A DNA stretch of 64,000 nt, from contig NW_006768784.1 of NCBI RefSeq assembly GCF_000204055.1, positions 62,001 through 126,000 on the forward strand, read 5' to 3'. Made by a program: the position numbers and the translations under genes. This DNA is from Melampsora larici-populina 98AG31. Taxonomy: Eukaryota; Basidiomycota; Pucciniomycetes; Pucciniales; Melampsoraceae. Below, piece by piece: positions 1 through 12,612 of the stretch. Under the pieces are notes generated by a model, which was not told the origin of the DNA, did not search any database, and saw only the letters and a list, made by a program, of their open reading frames with translations. Position 1 is the stretch's first letter. Each line of letters starts with the position of its first letter.

Positions 1-1064
1 AGATTTCCTTTTTCAGAATGATTTGTGTTGCACAGCAAACTTGATGTGTTTTTCTTTTGCATTGTTCTACACTTTTTTTGTTTTTGATTTTGATTTTATA
101 GAATGTTTTAAATGAATTGAGATGATGATCAAAGAATAAAGTGTTTTCATTGATTTTGTTTAGATTATTTTTGATGACAGGTTTTTTAAGAAAAACATTG
201 AGGCCTTTCTCTTCCGTTTTACAAGATTGATAAATGTGTATAGGTGGTTATGTGTATAGTTGGCTTTTATGGAACCTATGAAGAGAATAGGACCTCATTC
301 TTTTTTTTTTTTTTTTTTTTTTTTTAAGTGCTTTTGGCATTTATTGCATACAACACTATCTGAACAAGTTATAAAGGAAAAGACTAGTACACCTTGGATC
401 TTAAGCCATCTAGTCGGAGCAAGAGTTTTCGTTGACATGTTGGACGTCGGATGATTCACCCTGTGTTTTTTTTTTTTTTTTGAGTGTGGATTTTAATTTT
501 ATAATTTATCCTTCCTTTTGGAATTGGATACTTGAAGAGAGATTTCCTCATCTTTTACTTTTTCAATCCTTTGTTCATAATCACCTTTAGGCATTTAGCC
601 CACCCGAAGGAAAGCGGTGACCCTCCATAAACACCTTTGTGCAATCACGCCCTCTCGGAATTCAGTGTAAGTATGGAGTCATTTAGACTCTAGCTTCTTG
701 TGGTTTCGCAACAGCGCTGGGCAGGCATTTGATCCCCCTCCCCAACCCCCTATCCTAGCGTCAACCGGAGTCACGGGGGAGAAAGGGAGTTGCTGAAAGC
801 ATGGGGCAACAGTGATGAACCATACCGAGTTATAATCATTGAATTTCATCGCCGCACCCGCCCCGCTGCGACGGCTATGAAAGAACCCGAAATTCAGGAC
901 TGTTGCCACGAGTCACAGTCTGATTCAGAAGTTGAAGGTCTCAGAGTTTGAACATAGCAAGCGATGACCGAGGTACGAGCCGGCTTTATGCACAATCAAC
1001 ATCACATTAAAATGGGTGTGAAGGAAGCAAGCGAGATATTCAACAACCTCGACGCAATCTTATC
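1..1064. other. intergenic, no gene seen
   Basis: A/T-rich sequence with two long T runs (about 301-325 and 467-481). Short open frames are present but have no recognisable product, and frame is not maintained over a plausible exon. The last part presumably holds the promoter of the methyltransferase gene that starts at 1065. Confidence 0.6.
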
Positions 1065-2243
1065 ATGAGTGAACCACAAGAAGCAGGAGACGTACCTCCA
1101 ATCTTGACATTGGATCGCCGGTTGTGGATAGAAGTCAAGGACTCAGATGAAGAGGTATGTACTCCCTGACTCATAGATGATATTCTTTAAAGCTACACAG
1201 TATATTGAAATCATTGTTAGATCTTCGATATCTACTCTAGGCTCGCTGGATCAACTGAGACCTCTTCAGGGGCACCAATCACTTCGGTCGGTCAAAAATC
1301 AGGCAATGGTCTTGGTTTTCTTGATTCTTCATCATCAGTACTTGAAATAGAACTCGAAATCCATCAACCAAAGGGGGTTAATTCTCAAAATGGGTCTGAA
1401 GTCACTCTTGAGAACTTTTCAAGTAAGAAGAGAGGAAGATCTTACAAATCTAAACCGAAACAACGGGTTTTAGCGACTAGGACTATTACTGCTCAGCTTC
1501 ATCAAGATATCTATGCTATCAATCATAGAAAAGGAGATACAGGATCGGTGGTTTGGCGAGCTAGTGTTGACTTTGCTGAACTTTTGTGGTACGATTTGTT
1601 ATATCCAGCAAATAGAGGAATCGACGAACTTTGTGACTCCTTACTCAACATGAACTTATTGGTCTCATCACTACGGATTCTCGAATTGGGTTCAGGTACT
1701 GGTGCTTTGGCGGTTCTGTGTAACAAGATGTTTCCAAGTGATTCTCAGTCTAGTTGGACGGTATCTGATCAATCAAGCTTATTATCTACAATCTCACGAA
1801 ACTTGACTTTAAATAAGTTAACACACGTCAATGAGTTTCAACATCCTAGTCAATATCAAGTTGAAGAAATAGATTGGTTAGAGATTGAAAAAGATTGGAT
1901 GAAGATTAATTTGAAACCCGATTTAGATGAAATTCAATCAAGTTACGATCTGATCCTTGCTATAGATTGTTTATATAATGAATCTCTCATCTTACCTTTT
2001 CTTCATACTTTAGATCATATTGCTAAACCTCAATCATCAGACGGTAGATCGGCTACATTAGTGTTAATCGTTTCACAATTAAGATCAGAGGAAGTGATGA
2101 GATTATTTGTTGAAAGTTGGATCAAGTTGCCTTTTTGGAAGATTTTTAGAGTGGATCTCGATGGGTTACGTTCAGATTTGAAACTTGATCTTTCACACCC
2201 AAAATATGTGGTTTGGTTTGGTTGGAAGGTGAAGAGTAGATGA
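1065..2243 (+). CDS. class I protein (lysine) methyltransferase, METTL21/Rkm5-like
   Basis: Two exons, 1065-1154 and 1221-2243 (GTATGT donor, phase 0), give 370 residues. The SAM-binding motif I is clear near the middle (ILELGSGTGALAVL), followed by an acidic/hydrophobic post-motif and a DCLYNE motif of the D-x-x-Y type that family 16 methyltransferases use to hold the substrate lysine. Family knowledge: such enzymes methylate lysines of ribosomal proteins, elongation factors or chaperones in the cytosol. The N-terminal ~110 residues are polar and poorly structured. The ATG at 1065 was chosen because it gives an in-frame short first exon that joins the long frame. The motif order resembles Rkm5-type proteins, but I cannot fix the substrate. 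It is the first gene upstream of, and divergent from, the tandem secreted family. Confidence 0.85.
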
Positions 2244-2652
2244 ATTGTATTAGTATACATTTAATATTCATTTGTTCACTTTTATTATGGTTGTCGGAAC
2301 TGACAGATATGTATTTGCTTTTGGCATACTTTGGTCTAACAATAAAAAAGAGAGTTCACTGCATAGTCCTGACTGGCTCATGATTTCATCTAGGAAAGTG
2401 GGGTGGCGGGCTCAATTATGCTTGTCTGTATTCAAACATAAAAGTTGAGTCTCTGACGAAAGTGTAAGTTCTTAGTAAGCAAATGATGAAAGAATGTGAT
2501 ACAATGTTCGAGTGTTAAGAAACTAATTGAACAACAAGTATGTGATGTAGACTAGCTACTTTCCCTAGAAGCCTATAATCAGAAGTCCATTGTGTTGAAA
2601 ATACAACTTGTTCAACTTTGTTGAAGGAAAGGAGAACCAGTCCTGAAAAAAA
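2244..2652. other. intergenic between convergent genes
   Basis: Holds the 3' ends of the methyltransferase gene and of family member A, which converge here. No further coding or repeat signal was seen. Confidence 0.6.
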
Positions 2653-3947
2653 TCATATTGAAGGGTGAAAGCGAGCGAAGAAGTAATGAATTCGTCGGGT
2701 CAAAGATGGCGACTTTCCCGCACGAGGATTAGGAAGAGCAGGCTGTTTCCACGGTAATTGATAGTCAACTTTGGGTAAGAAATCTTTGATAGATGATTCG
2801 ATCTTGGCCGTTGGATAACCTTGAATGTTTTTGAGAAAAGCACAAAAATAGTGATAAATAGATATGAGCGTGACCTAGATTCGTTTATGATTGGAATTTC
2901 TAAAATCAAGAGAGAATTACTCACCACTTTGTTTACGCAAACGAGCTAACTCTAGGGCTCTATGCCGTGCTTCCTCCGCGGTTTCAGTGTCAAGCTTCAA
3001 GTTTCTGAATGAGACATGTTGATCTTTTGCAAATTGCTTCATAGCTAATTTGGTAAGTTGCTCGTCAGTTGTACCAGCAGGAACGACTGGTTTGAAATCA
3101 CGTTTGATTTGTTCGATGATTTTTTTAGCACTGGCTGGAATCTTGGCCTCATCGTATTCCTTGAAGAGTTGTGCGAGGGTTGCTTTGCTTCGCGGTTCAG
3201 TATTCCGTTTATATTGACTTATAGCATCTTTGAAAAGTTCGTTTTCGGCCTTTTCAACTTGTAGGTCTGCTGCTCGCAGGGCGTCTCTAGCAGCTTTGAC
3301 GTCTGGGTTGAAATTTGATATGTATTCTAATAGTGCTTCAGGTTCCAATTTCTCGATTGCATCAGGATTGAGTATAGTCTGAAGTGATTCACCAGTGATG
3401 GGATCTTTGTGAGTAGGTGGCACATAAGGGGGTGAAGGCTTGTGAGCAAAGATATCCGTTGGATTCTTGTCTGTGACAAATCCTGAATTGTGAACAATTG
3501 AGGCATCCTTTGAAGTTGAACCTTGTGCAGGTCTTCCTCCAAAGAGTGAGCCAAGCTCTCGAGCTACAAACGATCAACGTGATTGATGTATGTTAGTTTC
3601 AATATCAGTACAAATGTCGATTTAGGAACTAGTGAATAGTGCCACTTACTGCCATCTGGTGCGGTTGATGTTATGGGATGAAATGCATTTTCACTCTGGA
3701 GTCCTATCAATGAAAACGCGCGTGCGAACAAATTTTGTCAAAACAATTTCTCAGAAAACACAGATAACTTTGGAATTCAAGAGGTATACAAACCAGGTCG
3801 TCCATGAGTGGCTATGTTACTGATTTCACCTGCAGCTTGCAGATCTTTCGCATTCTCAGAACCACGGACTATCTCACCGAGTGCAGGGTAGCCAAGGACG
3901 CGAGACTTTAACATTAGAAACATGCATAATAGTATTGATATTTGCAT
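2653..3947 (-). CDS. family member A: secreted protein, tandem four-exon family
   Basis: Exons on the minus strand: 3794-3947, 3650-3703, 2925-3563 and 2653-2819; every junction is GT-AG and phase 1, giving 337 residues. Exon 1 codes a signal peptide (MQISILLCMFLMLKSRVLG, then YP). Exon 2 is a short 18-residue linker. Exon 3 holds the family core, including IEKLEPEALLEYISNFN and a KAARDALRAAD helix, and ends ...LRKQSG. Exon 4 starts GYP and carries a basic tail with QLPWKQP instead of the WPWKK seen in D-F. Function is unknown. Context: first of six tandem copies on one strand; 5' flank resembles that of C. A secreted effector or a membrane-active protein are both possible; nothing catalytic is visible. 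Confidence 0.82.
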
Positions 3948-5523
3948 CTTTGGATGCCAATGGCGATAGAGTTGAAATTGGTGTCCAGTGGAAGAAGCTA
4001 TAGAATGCGGCTAAAAAAGATTGATTTCGATTTATGAACAACTTATGGGGTGAGGGTCGGACTTGGGGTCACCGCGTAACGAAGGAATGAAGATGGGATG
4101 AAATGGCGAGGATGCTGATCAGGGGGGTACGCAAAAGATATAGCTACAATGATGATCTACTTTGTTTTCTCAAACAAGTTACTATTGATTTAATTAATTT
4201 CATGGGTCCTACTTTCTTCGGAATACTTCAGGAAGTATCAAAGATCAGGAGCACTAGAATGAGTCACAGATGAAAACATAATCAAATCCTCAAACTTGAT
4301 ACGCGAGAAAACCTTCCAAGTGACTGTTAAGCCCAGGTGGAAGTCGCCGCCGTCCTGTCAACCGTCGTCACTCCTGATAGGAATGCGTATAATTCGCTTT
4401 AATTCAGTGGGCACGCTTTTGACTGTGAACGGCTTCAATTTTCGTTTACCTTTTGATTTGTACCGACCGTGCAGATTATGAGTCTACATCCCTCATTTCG
4501 CATCACGTCATTCCCTCTCCAACAAAACAAAAGTCAAGCTGGACAAGACTCTAGCACCGTCTGGTCTTTCCTTATCTTTCAGGCCTTTCACTACGTTGTT
4601 CTATTCATTTCCGCATCGGTGATACTGATCAGAGCTCAATCAGCTTGCTGTTAAGTGGTTGGTGATCGCCTCAGCCACCAACCCCAAGGCTAGAATTGGA
4701 GCTGATTTATCGCAATAACTGAGAAATCTTTCACAGACTTTTCATGTTTTTTCTACTCGAGGCGACCTGAACAGTTCTGGATGCCTCATGCGCACAATGC
4801 GAAACAAAAGAGCCAGATGAATTGCCAGATTTGTGGTCCATTATAGATATAAAAGTCAAAAACTTGCGTAGAAACCCAGTGGTACACGCCTCCTGAAAAG
4901 GCCAGCGTGTCTTCTGTAACACTCGCATCTATGTATGATGCTGGTCCAGAATCTAAGAATCAGATGATGCTTTCGGCTTCAGAGAGCAGGTGATCAAAAG
5001 ACATCATGTAGCTACATTATGAATGAATCTGGGTAACATCAGAGCTAGTATGGCTGGAGAAGATGGACAGAAAAGGAAAGTCGCTTGGGACAGAGTTTAT
5101 GAGGGCATCAATGAAATATTGATTGGTTCGTGGCAGTGTCAGTTTTTTACTATCTTAATCAAGAATGTAATGAATGGATGTCCTTTTTGTGTCTTCCATC
5201 CACAATGACTTGTATTCATAACTATGCAGCATCACCTCTTAATCATGCTTGTCCTCATTCAACTTCAAGGGTCAGGATTGTTTTGGTATCATATTTTGGA
5301 AACGTGTCTGATTACCATAGGACGAAAACCAGTGATACAATTCAAGATACAATGTTCAAGTGTCAAGGAACAAATTGGAAAGATATTCATAGTAGACCTG
5401 CTAATTTTGGTGAAAAAATGACCATTGATAAAAGTCCATTCCCTTAAGATTATATATATATGTAACTGTTTTGTAGCACAGAGTCTTGCCACGCTTGATT
5501 CTGGATGAAAGAACTAACCAGAT
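3948..5523. other. intergenic spacer between family members A and B
   Basis: No gene recognised. The first ~250 bases upstream of A resemble the region upstream of member C (about 9950-10100), which supports duplication of whole gene-plus-flank units. Short open frames at 4296-4654 and 5023-5447 have no signal peptide, domain or splice pattern. Confidence 0.55.
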
Positions 5524-6889
5524 CTACTGCGAATTTCTGTTACGACGAAGCCCTTGCCGTAAAGCTGCTCGCTGGTCCTGACTCAAACGAAAAGGCTGAT
5601 TCTGAGTATTGGGAGCAGCAGACCTTCGCCATGGCCATTTGAAGCTGAATTTGGCGGTGAATTTTTGGATAGAGGCTGCGAGTTTTTGAGAATATATTTT
5701 CATCCTGTCCATGAGTGGATAGCCTGGTATTTGGAAGAGCAGCACGAAGAACGTGATAGAAATATGAATTCAACATTCATTCCTTTGGTGAGATTTTAAA
5801 GACTCGGAGCGAATTACTCACCACTTGTTTTACGCATTTCAGCTAACATGATAGCATCATCTTTCGCTTCTTTCGCATCCTGGATGGCAATGTCTACTTT
5901 TCTTGTTGATATTCCGTAATATTCTGCAAGTCTTCTGACGAAAACCTTGTCAAGAGTCTCATCCTTTGCAGAGCTCGGTGCGATTCGTCTCATTTCAGCT
6001 CTGTGACTTTCGATATCCGCCTTTGCATTCTCCGGAATCTTCACTATGCCAGTGGCTTCTGCCTCTCTTGCTTCTTTCAATAGGTCGTCAAGATTTTTTC
6101 CGGGAACAGGATGTCTCACTTGGAATTCGGTCCAAGCAGCATTAGAAAGTTCAAGTTCAGCGTCTTTGACTTCTTGGTCTGCGTTCCGCCAAACCTCTCT
6201 ACTAGCTTTGACTTCTGGGTTGAAATTTGATAAGTATTCTACAAGTTCTTCGGGTTGAAGTTTGTCAATTTGCTCAGGTTTAAGTCTACTATGAAGTACT
6301 TGACCGCTGACTGCTTGCTTGTAAGTGGGGGGTTTATAAGGAAGTGTGGGTTTGCGAAAAAAGATATCCGCGGTAGGCTTGTCTGTGACAGGCGTCGGAT
6401 TTTCAAAAAATGATGCGTCCCTTGACGTTTGACCTTGCCTTCCATCGAAAAGTGAGTCAGTAACTTCTGGAACTGCAGAAGATGCAAAAGTTTGATGATT
6501 GTTAGTTCCACTCCAATGTTATTGCAATGTGGATTTAAATCGAAGTGAACGGTCTCAGTTACTTTGCTTTCCAGTCCCTGTACTCAAAGCTGAAGAACTC
6601 AGGGCATGATCGCCCTGCAGTCCTGTCGATAAAAGAGACGGGTCAAAACTCTGTCAGTTTCTCCCTCAGAAGCGATAGATATCGCACATTGGATGATCAT
6701 CGAAAGACACCAATACATACCAGGCTTTACAAAGGTTGCAGCATCGGTAATTTCGTCTGCGCCTCGGCCCAGACCACCCAGAGAAGCATGGGTTATCTCG
6801 CTGCCCACTGTCATGAGAGGGTAACCAAAGACATGAGAGTTGAACTTCAAAGACAGGAATAACAGTATCAACAGTTTTAACAGCTGCAT
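5524..6889 (-). CDS. family member B: secreted protein, tandem four-exon family
   Basis: Minus-strand exons 6721-6889, 6563-6622, 5822-6472 and 5524-5723, all introns GT-AG and phase 1, 359 residues. Signal peptide MQLLKLLILLFLSLKFNSH then VFGYPLM. Exon 1 shares the G-R-G-A-x-E-I segment with C. Exon 3 carries the core with IDKLQPEELVEYLSNFN and KASREVWRNAD, and ends EMRKTSG. Exon 4 begins GYPLMDRMK and includes FSFKWPWRR followed by an Arg/Gln-rich extension of about 30 residues, the longest tail in the family. GYPLM occurs both just after the signal peptide and at the start of exon 4. Product unknown; secretion is inferred from the signal peptide only. Confidence 0.83.
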
Positions 6890-8179
6890 TTGTGGATGCC
6901 GATCGTGATACAATCCAGATCTGTGTGCAGTGAAAAATGCTGAAAAATGCTTCTAGAACTGATTTTTAGTCAATTTGAGATATCGATTTTATTTATTTAC
7001 CGAGTTATGAGCGAGGATTCCGGAGATGTAAAGGTATCGATACAATGGAGAGAGAGAGACAGCGTGCGCAAGAAATGTGAAATATGATGCACGACAAGAC
7101 CGAGTGGAAAATGCCGATCTACCTGAGTCCGTCGAACACGTTAGATTCAGGCGAGTTCCAAAATTATCGAAGTCCTTGATCATTTTGAAACATCGTCAAC
7201 GATGACCGAGGCATGAGTGGCTTCGTGTGTTTCTTTCGTTCTGTTCAGCTTTGTATATCTTCGCTGCGACATATTTTTGTTCTTATCCTCAAAGCTCGAT
7301 AAACCGAAAATGTCAGGGTAGACTGGGGATTACGTCCAATGTTACTTGGGATCGAAGAAGCTCGTAGCTATAGAGGGAGATTCTCTTTGAAGAGGAACAC
7401 AATCGACAAGAATTGGACGTGAGTGATGAAGTTGACCGTCTACTCGTCCACGGACCACATGGCACATCTCGCGAAAAGGCTCACTGAACCGCCGCCTAAG
7501 ACCTAAGTCTACTGTCTAAGTCGCCCGAGTCTTGACGCTAGGTCACGCGGGCCGTCGGAGGAACAATGCCTACCGAGTCAACAGGCACATATGTGACTGA
7601 GTCAGGCTAGAGGAAGTACGCAAGGGGAATCGAGACTTACCCAGATCAGATAAGCCTCGAGATGCGAATAGCCTCCAATAGACTGCATAAGGCATCTAAG
7701 TCAAGAATGACCAAGCCTCGAGATCATCGTAAAAGCTTTGGCGATGAATCTCGACGAATGCCTCAAGCAAGGAGGCTGAGCCGAGAAAGCTGGCAGTTGG
7801 TTAAAGGACTTTTAGGGTCCCCATCTTTTGCAAGTAGAACCCTACTTCGTAGCCTTTAGTACACTTTCTCTCATTTTTCAGCGTATCGACTCTCTTCATT
7901 TGTACTATAAATAGAGTCGCTCTTTGTGTTGCAATTTAATAGCCAGGCCCTACCAGTTATAATTACTCGTCTTTGGAATCCTCGTGCCTATCTTCACATT
8001 GCCTATCTACCTTTGATTCAATATTTATATCTAGTCAATCCATTTAGTCACTAAGTCTTTCCAAAGCTTTTGTCCGTGAGGTTTCTTTTCCTTAAGTCCT
8101 TAACAGTTCCTTAAATCTTACCTACGGTTTGGTTTTGTTGCACCCTTGAAGAGTATAACACGCACCAACACAGAGCACA
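6890..8179. other. intergenic, with promoter of the zinc-finger-like gene
   Basis: No gene recognised. The right part contains a good TATA box (7906-7914) about 270 bases before the start codon of the small plus-strand gene. An open frame at 7662-7859 is Arg/Ser-rich but has no supporting splice or domain evidence and was left out. Confidence 0.5.
7906..7914 (+). promoter_or_regulatory. TATA box
   Basis: TATAAATAG, a close match to the eukaryotic TATA consensus, followed by pyrimidine-rich sequence. It lies on the same strand as the zinc-finger-like gene that starts at 8180. Assignment to that gene is inferred from distance and orientation. Confidence 0.5.
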
Positions 8180-8544
8180 ATGTCTGTGGGGTTTGTAACT
8201 TCGGCTCAAGCCAGTTCCGATGAATGTAGGTTTTTTTTTGAATCACGTCTATCTGGACCATTATCAATGGGTATTATATTTTGTCCCTAGACTTTGTGCA
8301 ATTTACATCCGGAACAAAAATGGGACACTGGAAGTGCAAGCTTTGCACCAGTCGAACCTTCATGGACAAGAGAAAGCACTGCAAGTTGAAAACGCACATC
8401 GGCCGAGTCCGTGTGGAGCTGGAAAGACGCTCAGTGAACCGTCCCACAGTGGCTCCTCCCGGTCTAGGCAATCGAGAGCCTCAATCTAACACAGAGAACG
8501 GAACCATTGAAAATAATACAACGCGTCATGACTCATTATGTTAG
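8180..8544 (+). CDS. small zinc-finger-like protein
   Basis: Two exons, 8180-8225 and 8291-8544 (GTAGGT donor, CCCTAG acceptor, phase 1), give 99 residues. The centre reads WKCKLCTSRTFMDKRKHC, followed by KLKTHI: a C-x2-C pair, then His residues with spacing close to a C2H2 finger. The C-terminal half is polar and Asn/Thr-rich. It has no signal peptide, unlike its neighbours, and converges on member C with only 67 bases between the two stop codons. It could be a host gene or a remnant of a mobile element's DNA-binding protein. The function is not known. Confidence 0.5.
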
Positions 8545-8611
8545 AAAGAAACATCATCTATAATGTGTATGCTACAATACGCGTCATGCCGATGTAAATT
8601 TGTTGACGTCG

Positions 8612-9885
8612 CTATGTGCCTCTCAATTCACCTTCCTCGAAATACCGGCCAAATTGAGTAGAAAGCTTTCGCGACATAGGTATCTTCCATTTCGCAGGAG
8701 GCTCAGCAGGCTTTTTCCATGGCAATCTGAAATTGACTTTAGCTAAGAGTTTTTGGATAGCTGCTTTCATCTTATCCATGAATGGATAACCTTTTTTTGA
8801 AAAGAGCGCACCCACAAAAGGCATGATAAGTATACAAGCTGACTCTTACTGCTTTGTTCGAATTCTCGGAATCAAGTGAGAATTACTTGCCACTTGTTTT
8901 ACGCATTTCAGCTAACTTGAGAGCGTTCGCTTTTGCCTCCCGAGCGGTTTTGATGGAAGAATCCAAGTGTTCTGTGGAGACACCCAGCACTCTTGAAAAT
9001 TGCTTCAAGGCAAGCGTATCAACACCCTCGTCAATTGTCGCAAGTGAAAGTTGCTGTCTTAGTCCATTTTTGATTCGTTGAAGAACTTGATCGGCGGTCT
9101 CAGGAGACTTTGACGCTTTATTTTTCTCTGCAAAAGCCTTTAGAGCATCATGGGAAAGGGTATCTTCGGCCTTTTTGACTGCTTGGTCTGCTGCTCGCCA
9201 GGTGTCCCTACTAGCTTTGACTTCTGTGTTGAAATTTGATATATATTCTACCAGTTGTTCAGGTTTAAGCTTTCCAATTTGGTCAGGTTTGAGTATACTA
9301 GGAAGTATTTTACCAGTTTTGACTTCTATGTAGGTAGGTGGTACATAAGTCGGTGGAGGCTTGTGAATAAAGATATCCGCAGCGTTCTTGTCTGTGACGA
9401 GTCCTGAATTGTGAGCCAACGATGAATCCTTTGAAGCTGAACTTTGTTGAGCTCTTCCACCGAAGAGTGAGTCACTGATCTCTGGACCTAGAAAAGATGA
9501 ACGCGTTCGATGCTAGTTTCAATATCAGTACCATTTAATTTTAGATAAAAGTGAGCATTGCCAGTCACTTTGCTTTCCATCTCCTGCGCCCGATGTTAGA
9601 GGACGTAATAAATTTTTACTCTGAAGTGCTGGTGAAGAAAGGTGAACGTTCAAACAAGTAGAATGTTAGTTTCTTTAACAGAAGGAATATATATTTTTGA
9701 TCCGGAGTTCACCGGAAGAGATACACACCAGGACGTCCATGAGTAGCGAACTCGCCAATTTCACCTGCACCTCGACCGAGATCATCAGCGCCTACTGCAC
9801 CATGGATTACCTCACTCAGTGCAGGGTGAGCAAAGACGTGCGAATGAAGCTTCAGAAATATACTGAGTAGTATCAAAATTTTCAT
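8612..9885 (-). CDS. family member C: secreted protein, tandem four-exon family
   Basis: Minus-strand exons 9729-9885, 9569-9628, 8891-9487 and 8612-8790, all phase 1, 330 residues. Signal peptide MKILILLSIFLKLHSHVFA then HP. Core in exon 3 with IGKLKPEQLVEYISNFN and KASRDTWRAADQ, ending EMRKTSG. Exon 4 begins GYPFMDKMK and carries LLAKVNFRLPWKKP. The exon 3/4 junction is unusual: the donor is GCAAGT rather than GT, so the intron would be a GC-AG intron; without splicing the protein stops two residues later. Compared with A and B the core is slightly shorter. Function unknown. Confidence 0.8.
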
Positions 9886-11330
9886 TCTTGGATACAGATT
9901 GTGATAGAGAATCCAGATGTAATTGATGTCTAGTTACGGAAGCCGTAGAGTTTTTATTTTATGAACAGGTCTGAGGGGTTGACCGGAGGTGATTGAAGAA
10001 GTAAAGAAAGAATGGAGATGCGACGAAACGGTGACCAGGGAGTATGAAGAGGGAAGTCAAATGTGTGAACTTATCTTTGCTCAAACAAGATAGGGCTATT
10101 CGGTGCATTCAAATTTCCGTCGGACTACATCAGGAAGGGATCAATTATCAGGTGTGCTGATTGATCAATCACGCCCATAAAATACTTAAACCCTGAAACC
10201 TGACCCGGAGGAAAAACCTTTCAAGCAAGAGGGAGTTTGGGTCTGACTCACGGCCTTGCAACCGTTGCTACTCCTCAGCTGTTGCACTGCCGACTAAAAA
10301 TCAAGACTTCTTTCACAATTTCAACGTCCTGCTTCTCTCGCAGGTGCACCTCCAATCTTGAATCAAGTCCCCTCAAGCACAAGAAACGTTACGCTCCACG
10401 TGGAATTTTCTTGGAATTCTCTTCATGCCTTTGAACTTTCAGAGTTATGAACGCCTCAACTTTCTCAACTAAATATCATTCGGTTAATGTCTGATCAGGG
10501 ATTTCCTAAAGAAATATTCATGCCTCGTGAACGGAACCAATTGATTTTACAATTTGGCCAAGCAAAACTTGAGGAACTTTGACTGCAAGAATAAGTAGTG
10601 CTCTAAACGGGCTGCCGGAGTAAAGTCATAGCTAAAAATAATTTTTAGATCTTGATCTAGGTACTTGGTATATTTGAATGTTTTGGCAAGGTAAAGGCTT
10701 GCTCATTGGTCACTAAGAGCTCATGAAATACAATTTTATGGCTTAAGAATATACAAAGATGTCCAGTAATTCTTCTCTTAAATCATTGCTTTGATGGTCT
10801 CTCTTTTTTTGCTTTGAGAAGTTGATTCTGTTTGATAAAGTTTTTCAAACTTGAATGAGTTAAAATTCTTAGAGTCATTAAATGGCAGGTCATCAAGGAA
10901 CAATGACTTTTTTATCTTCATTGGTATGTCTTTGTTATCCTTAAAGATGTGTTATATTGTCACAGATGAAATCAATTTATACCTCTGGATGGAAATTCTT
11001 ACAAGGTTATGACATTTTGATAAGTGAATGCTTCTGGGTTGATCAATGTCTTCTTTTGAAGAGACAATCACCATGAGCAGTGCTTGAATGGCAAAAGAAG
11101 CTTGAATACAGTTTTTTGAAGGGTGGATGTGATGAAAGATTATCAAGGAAGCTTGACTTGAGATATGTTTTAGAGAAACAGCTTATGAAAATGCCTTCTG
11201 ATGAAAAGCAAAGAATTATGTTGTGATATCCCATGAATAACATGTGGGCCATTCTTAGATGGGCTTCTAGAGATTTCAGGTTGTTCATAAATATGCAAAA
11301 AGATATCACCAGGTGATTCATGCATCAAAT
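9886..11330. other. intergenic spacer between family members C and D
   Basis: No gene recognised. The left part resembles the upstream flank of member A. The right part (about 10.8-11.3 kb) shares words with the downstream flanks of E and F, such as a GGTGGATGTGATG-like segment, consistent with duplicated flanks. The open frame at 11043-11321 has no supporting features. Confidence 0.5.
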
Positions 11331-12612
11331 TCAGGATATTTTGACATCTTTGAGATTAGCTTTAGCTAACTTTTTCCATGGCCATTTGAAATTAAACTTG
11401 AACTTGAATAATTTTTTAATTGATAGTTTAATCCTATCAAAGAGTTTCATACCTTCAAAGGTTGCAAATCACAATCAAGGTAATGAAGGTGACATATGTG
11501 AGTAAAATAAACACCCAAATTTTAGTTTCATTTCTTATCCACTGTTCAAACTTAGATACTTGATTGCTTACCACTGGTGATATGTTTGTTTGCATATTCA
11601 AATGCATCTTGTTGTAGTGATTTTGAATACTGATGAGCTTTATCTACTTCATCAAGTGATAATCCCTGATCCTTTATAAATCTTCTTAAAACCAATCGAT
11701 CTAGTATTGTGTCATCTATGGTTGGTGGTGAAATACTTTTTGTTGATTCTCTTATCTGTTTCAATTTATTTGTCAAGGCAATTGGTCTATCTCCCTTTCT
11801 GATTGTTTTTAAAAATCTTGTTACAGCTGGTTGATATAGTGATTCCTCAGAAAACCTTTCAGCATCTTCTGCCTTCTCCCATTCATATTTACTCAATTTG
11901 ACTTGCTTATTGAAGTTTGATATATAATCTATAAGCTCATTGGGCTTGAGTTTCTCAATTTGACTCCATTTCAGTTTTCTAGTGGCCTTCTTCCTCGGAC
12001 TTGGCAGATCATATGTTGCTGGCGAGAAATGATCTGAAGGGTTCATAAGTTTATTGTAAAGTTTTTGCATTGCCTCATTTTCCTTTCGTAATTTTTCTTT
12101 TTGGGTGTTTTCTCTATCTTCCTGTTGGAATAAAAATCTCAAAGTGGGTTTTCCATTCAATCTTCTTTCTGAATCACAAAATGAATCACCAAATTCAAAG
12201 CCTGCAAAGTTGCACAAAATATATGTGCATATATCAACATCAGCACAATCTAACTTTGAGACATTGATGGACAAGGAACATCGGGCCACTTTCCATTCAT
12301 TTGGAGTGGTTGCAGAGAGCTTGATGGATTTGGTCTTTGTAAATCTGTTGGCAGTAAGGCTGGTGAGACAGAAGAGCAAGATTGATTCTGAGAATTACCT
12401 GACCTGGCTTTGGGAATTCACTAGAGGAGAACCTTACCAGTCCCAAATTGACTCCTCAGATCAACCTGCTCTGTGAAATCCTCCATCTCATGCAAGCCTT
12501 GAGGGAATATTTGTTCTTTGCCTTTCAGAGGTTGACCAAGGGTGTCAGCATTCCATATCAGTAGTATGTATGCAAGTTGCATAAAACACCTCTGGTATGG
12601 TACACAATCCAT
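11331..12612 (-). CDS. family member D: secreted protein, divergent subfamily
   Basis: Certain exons on the minus strand: 12438-12612, 11572-12201 and 11331-11452, all phase 1; joined directly they give 308 residues. Exon 1 has a short N region then MQLAYILLIWNADTLGQPL, a signal peptide shared in pattern with E and F. Exon 3 has KPTLR, QIEKLKPNELIDYISNFN and ends ITSG. Exon 4 is highly basic and contains FKFKFNFKWPWKK. The usual second exon can be seen as an open segment starting at 12344, but its donor has decayed (no good GT in phase 1), so it may be skipped or use a weak donor. All exons are phase 1-1, so skipping keeps the frame. Function unknown; could be slightly degenerate. Confidence 0.7.

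Noticed and set aside
7310..8180. Possible solo LTR with a TATA box upstream of the zinc-finger-like gene
   Set aside because: No matching second copy, no target duplication and no primer site could be seen.
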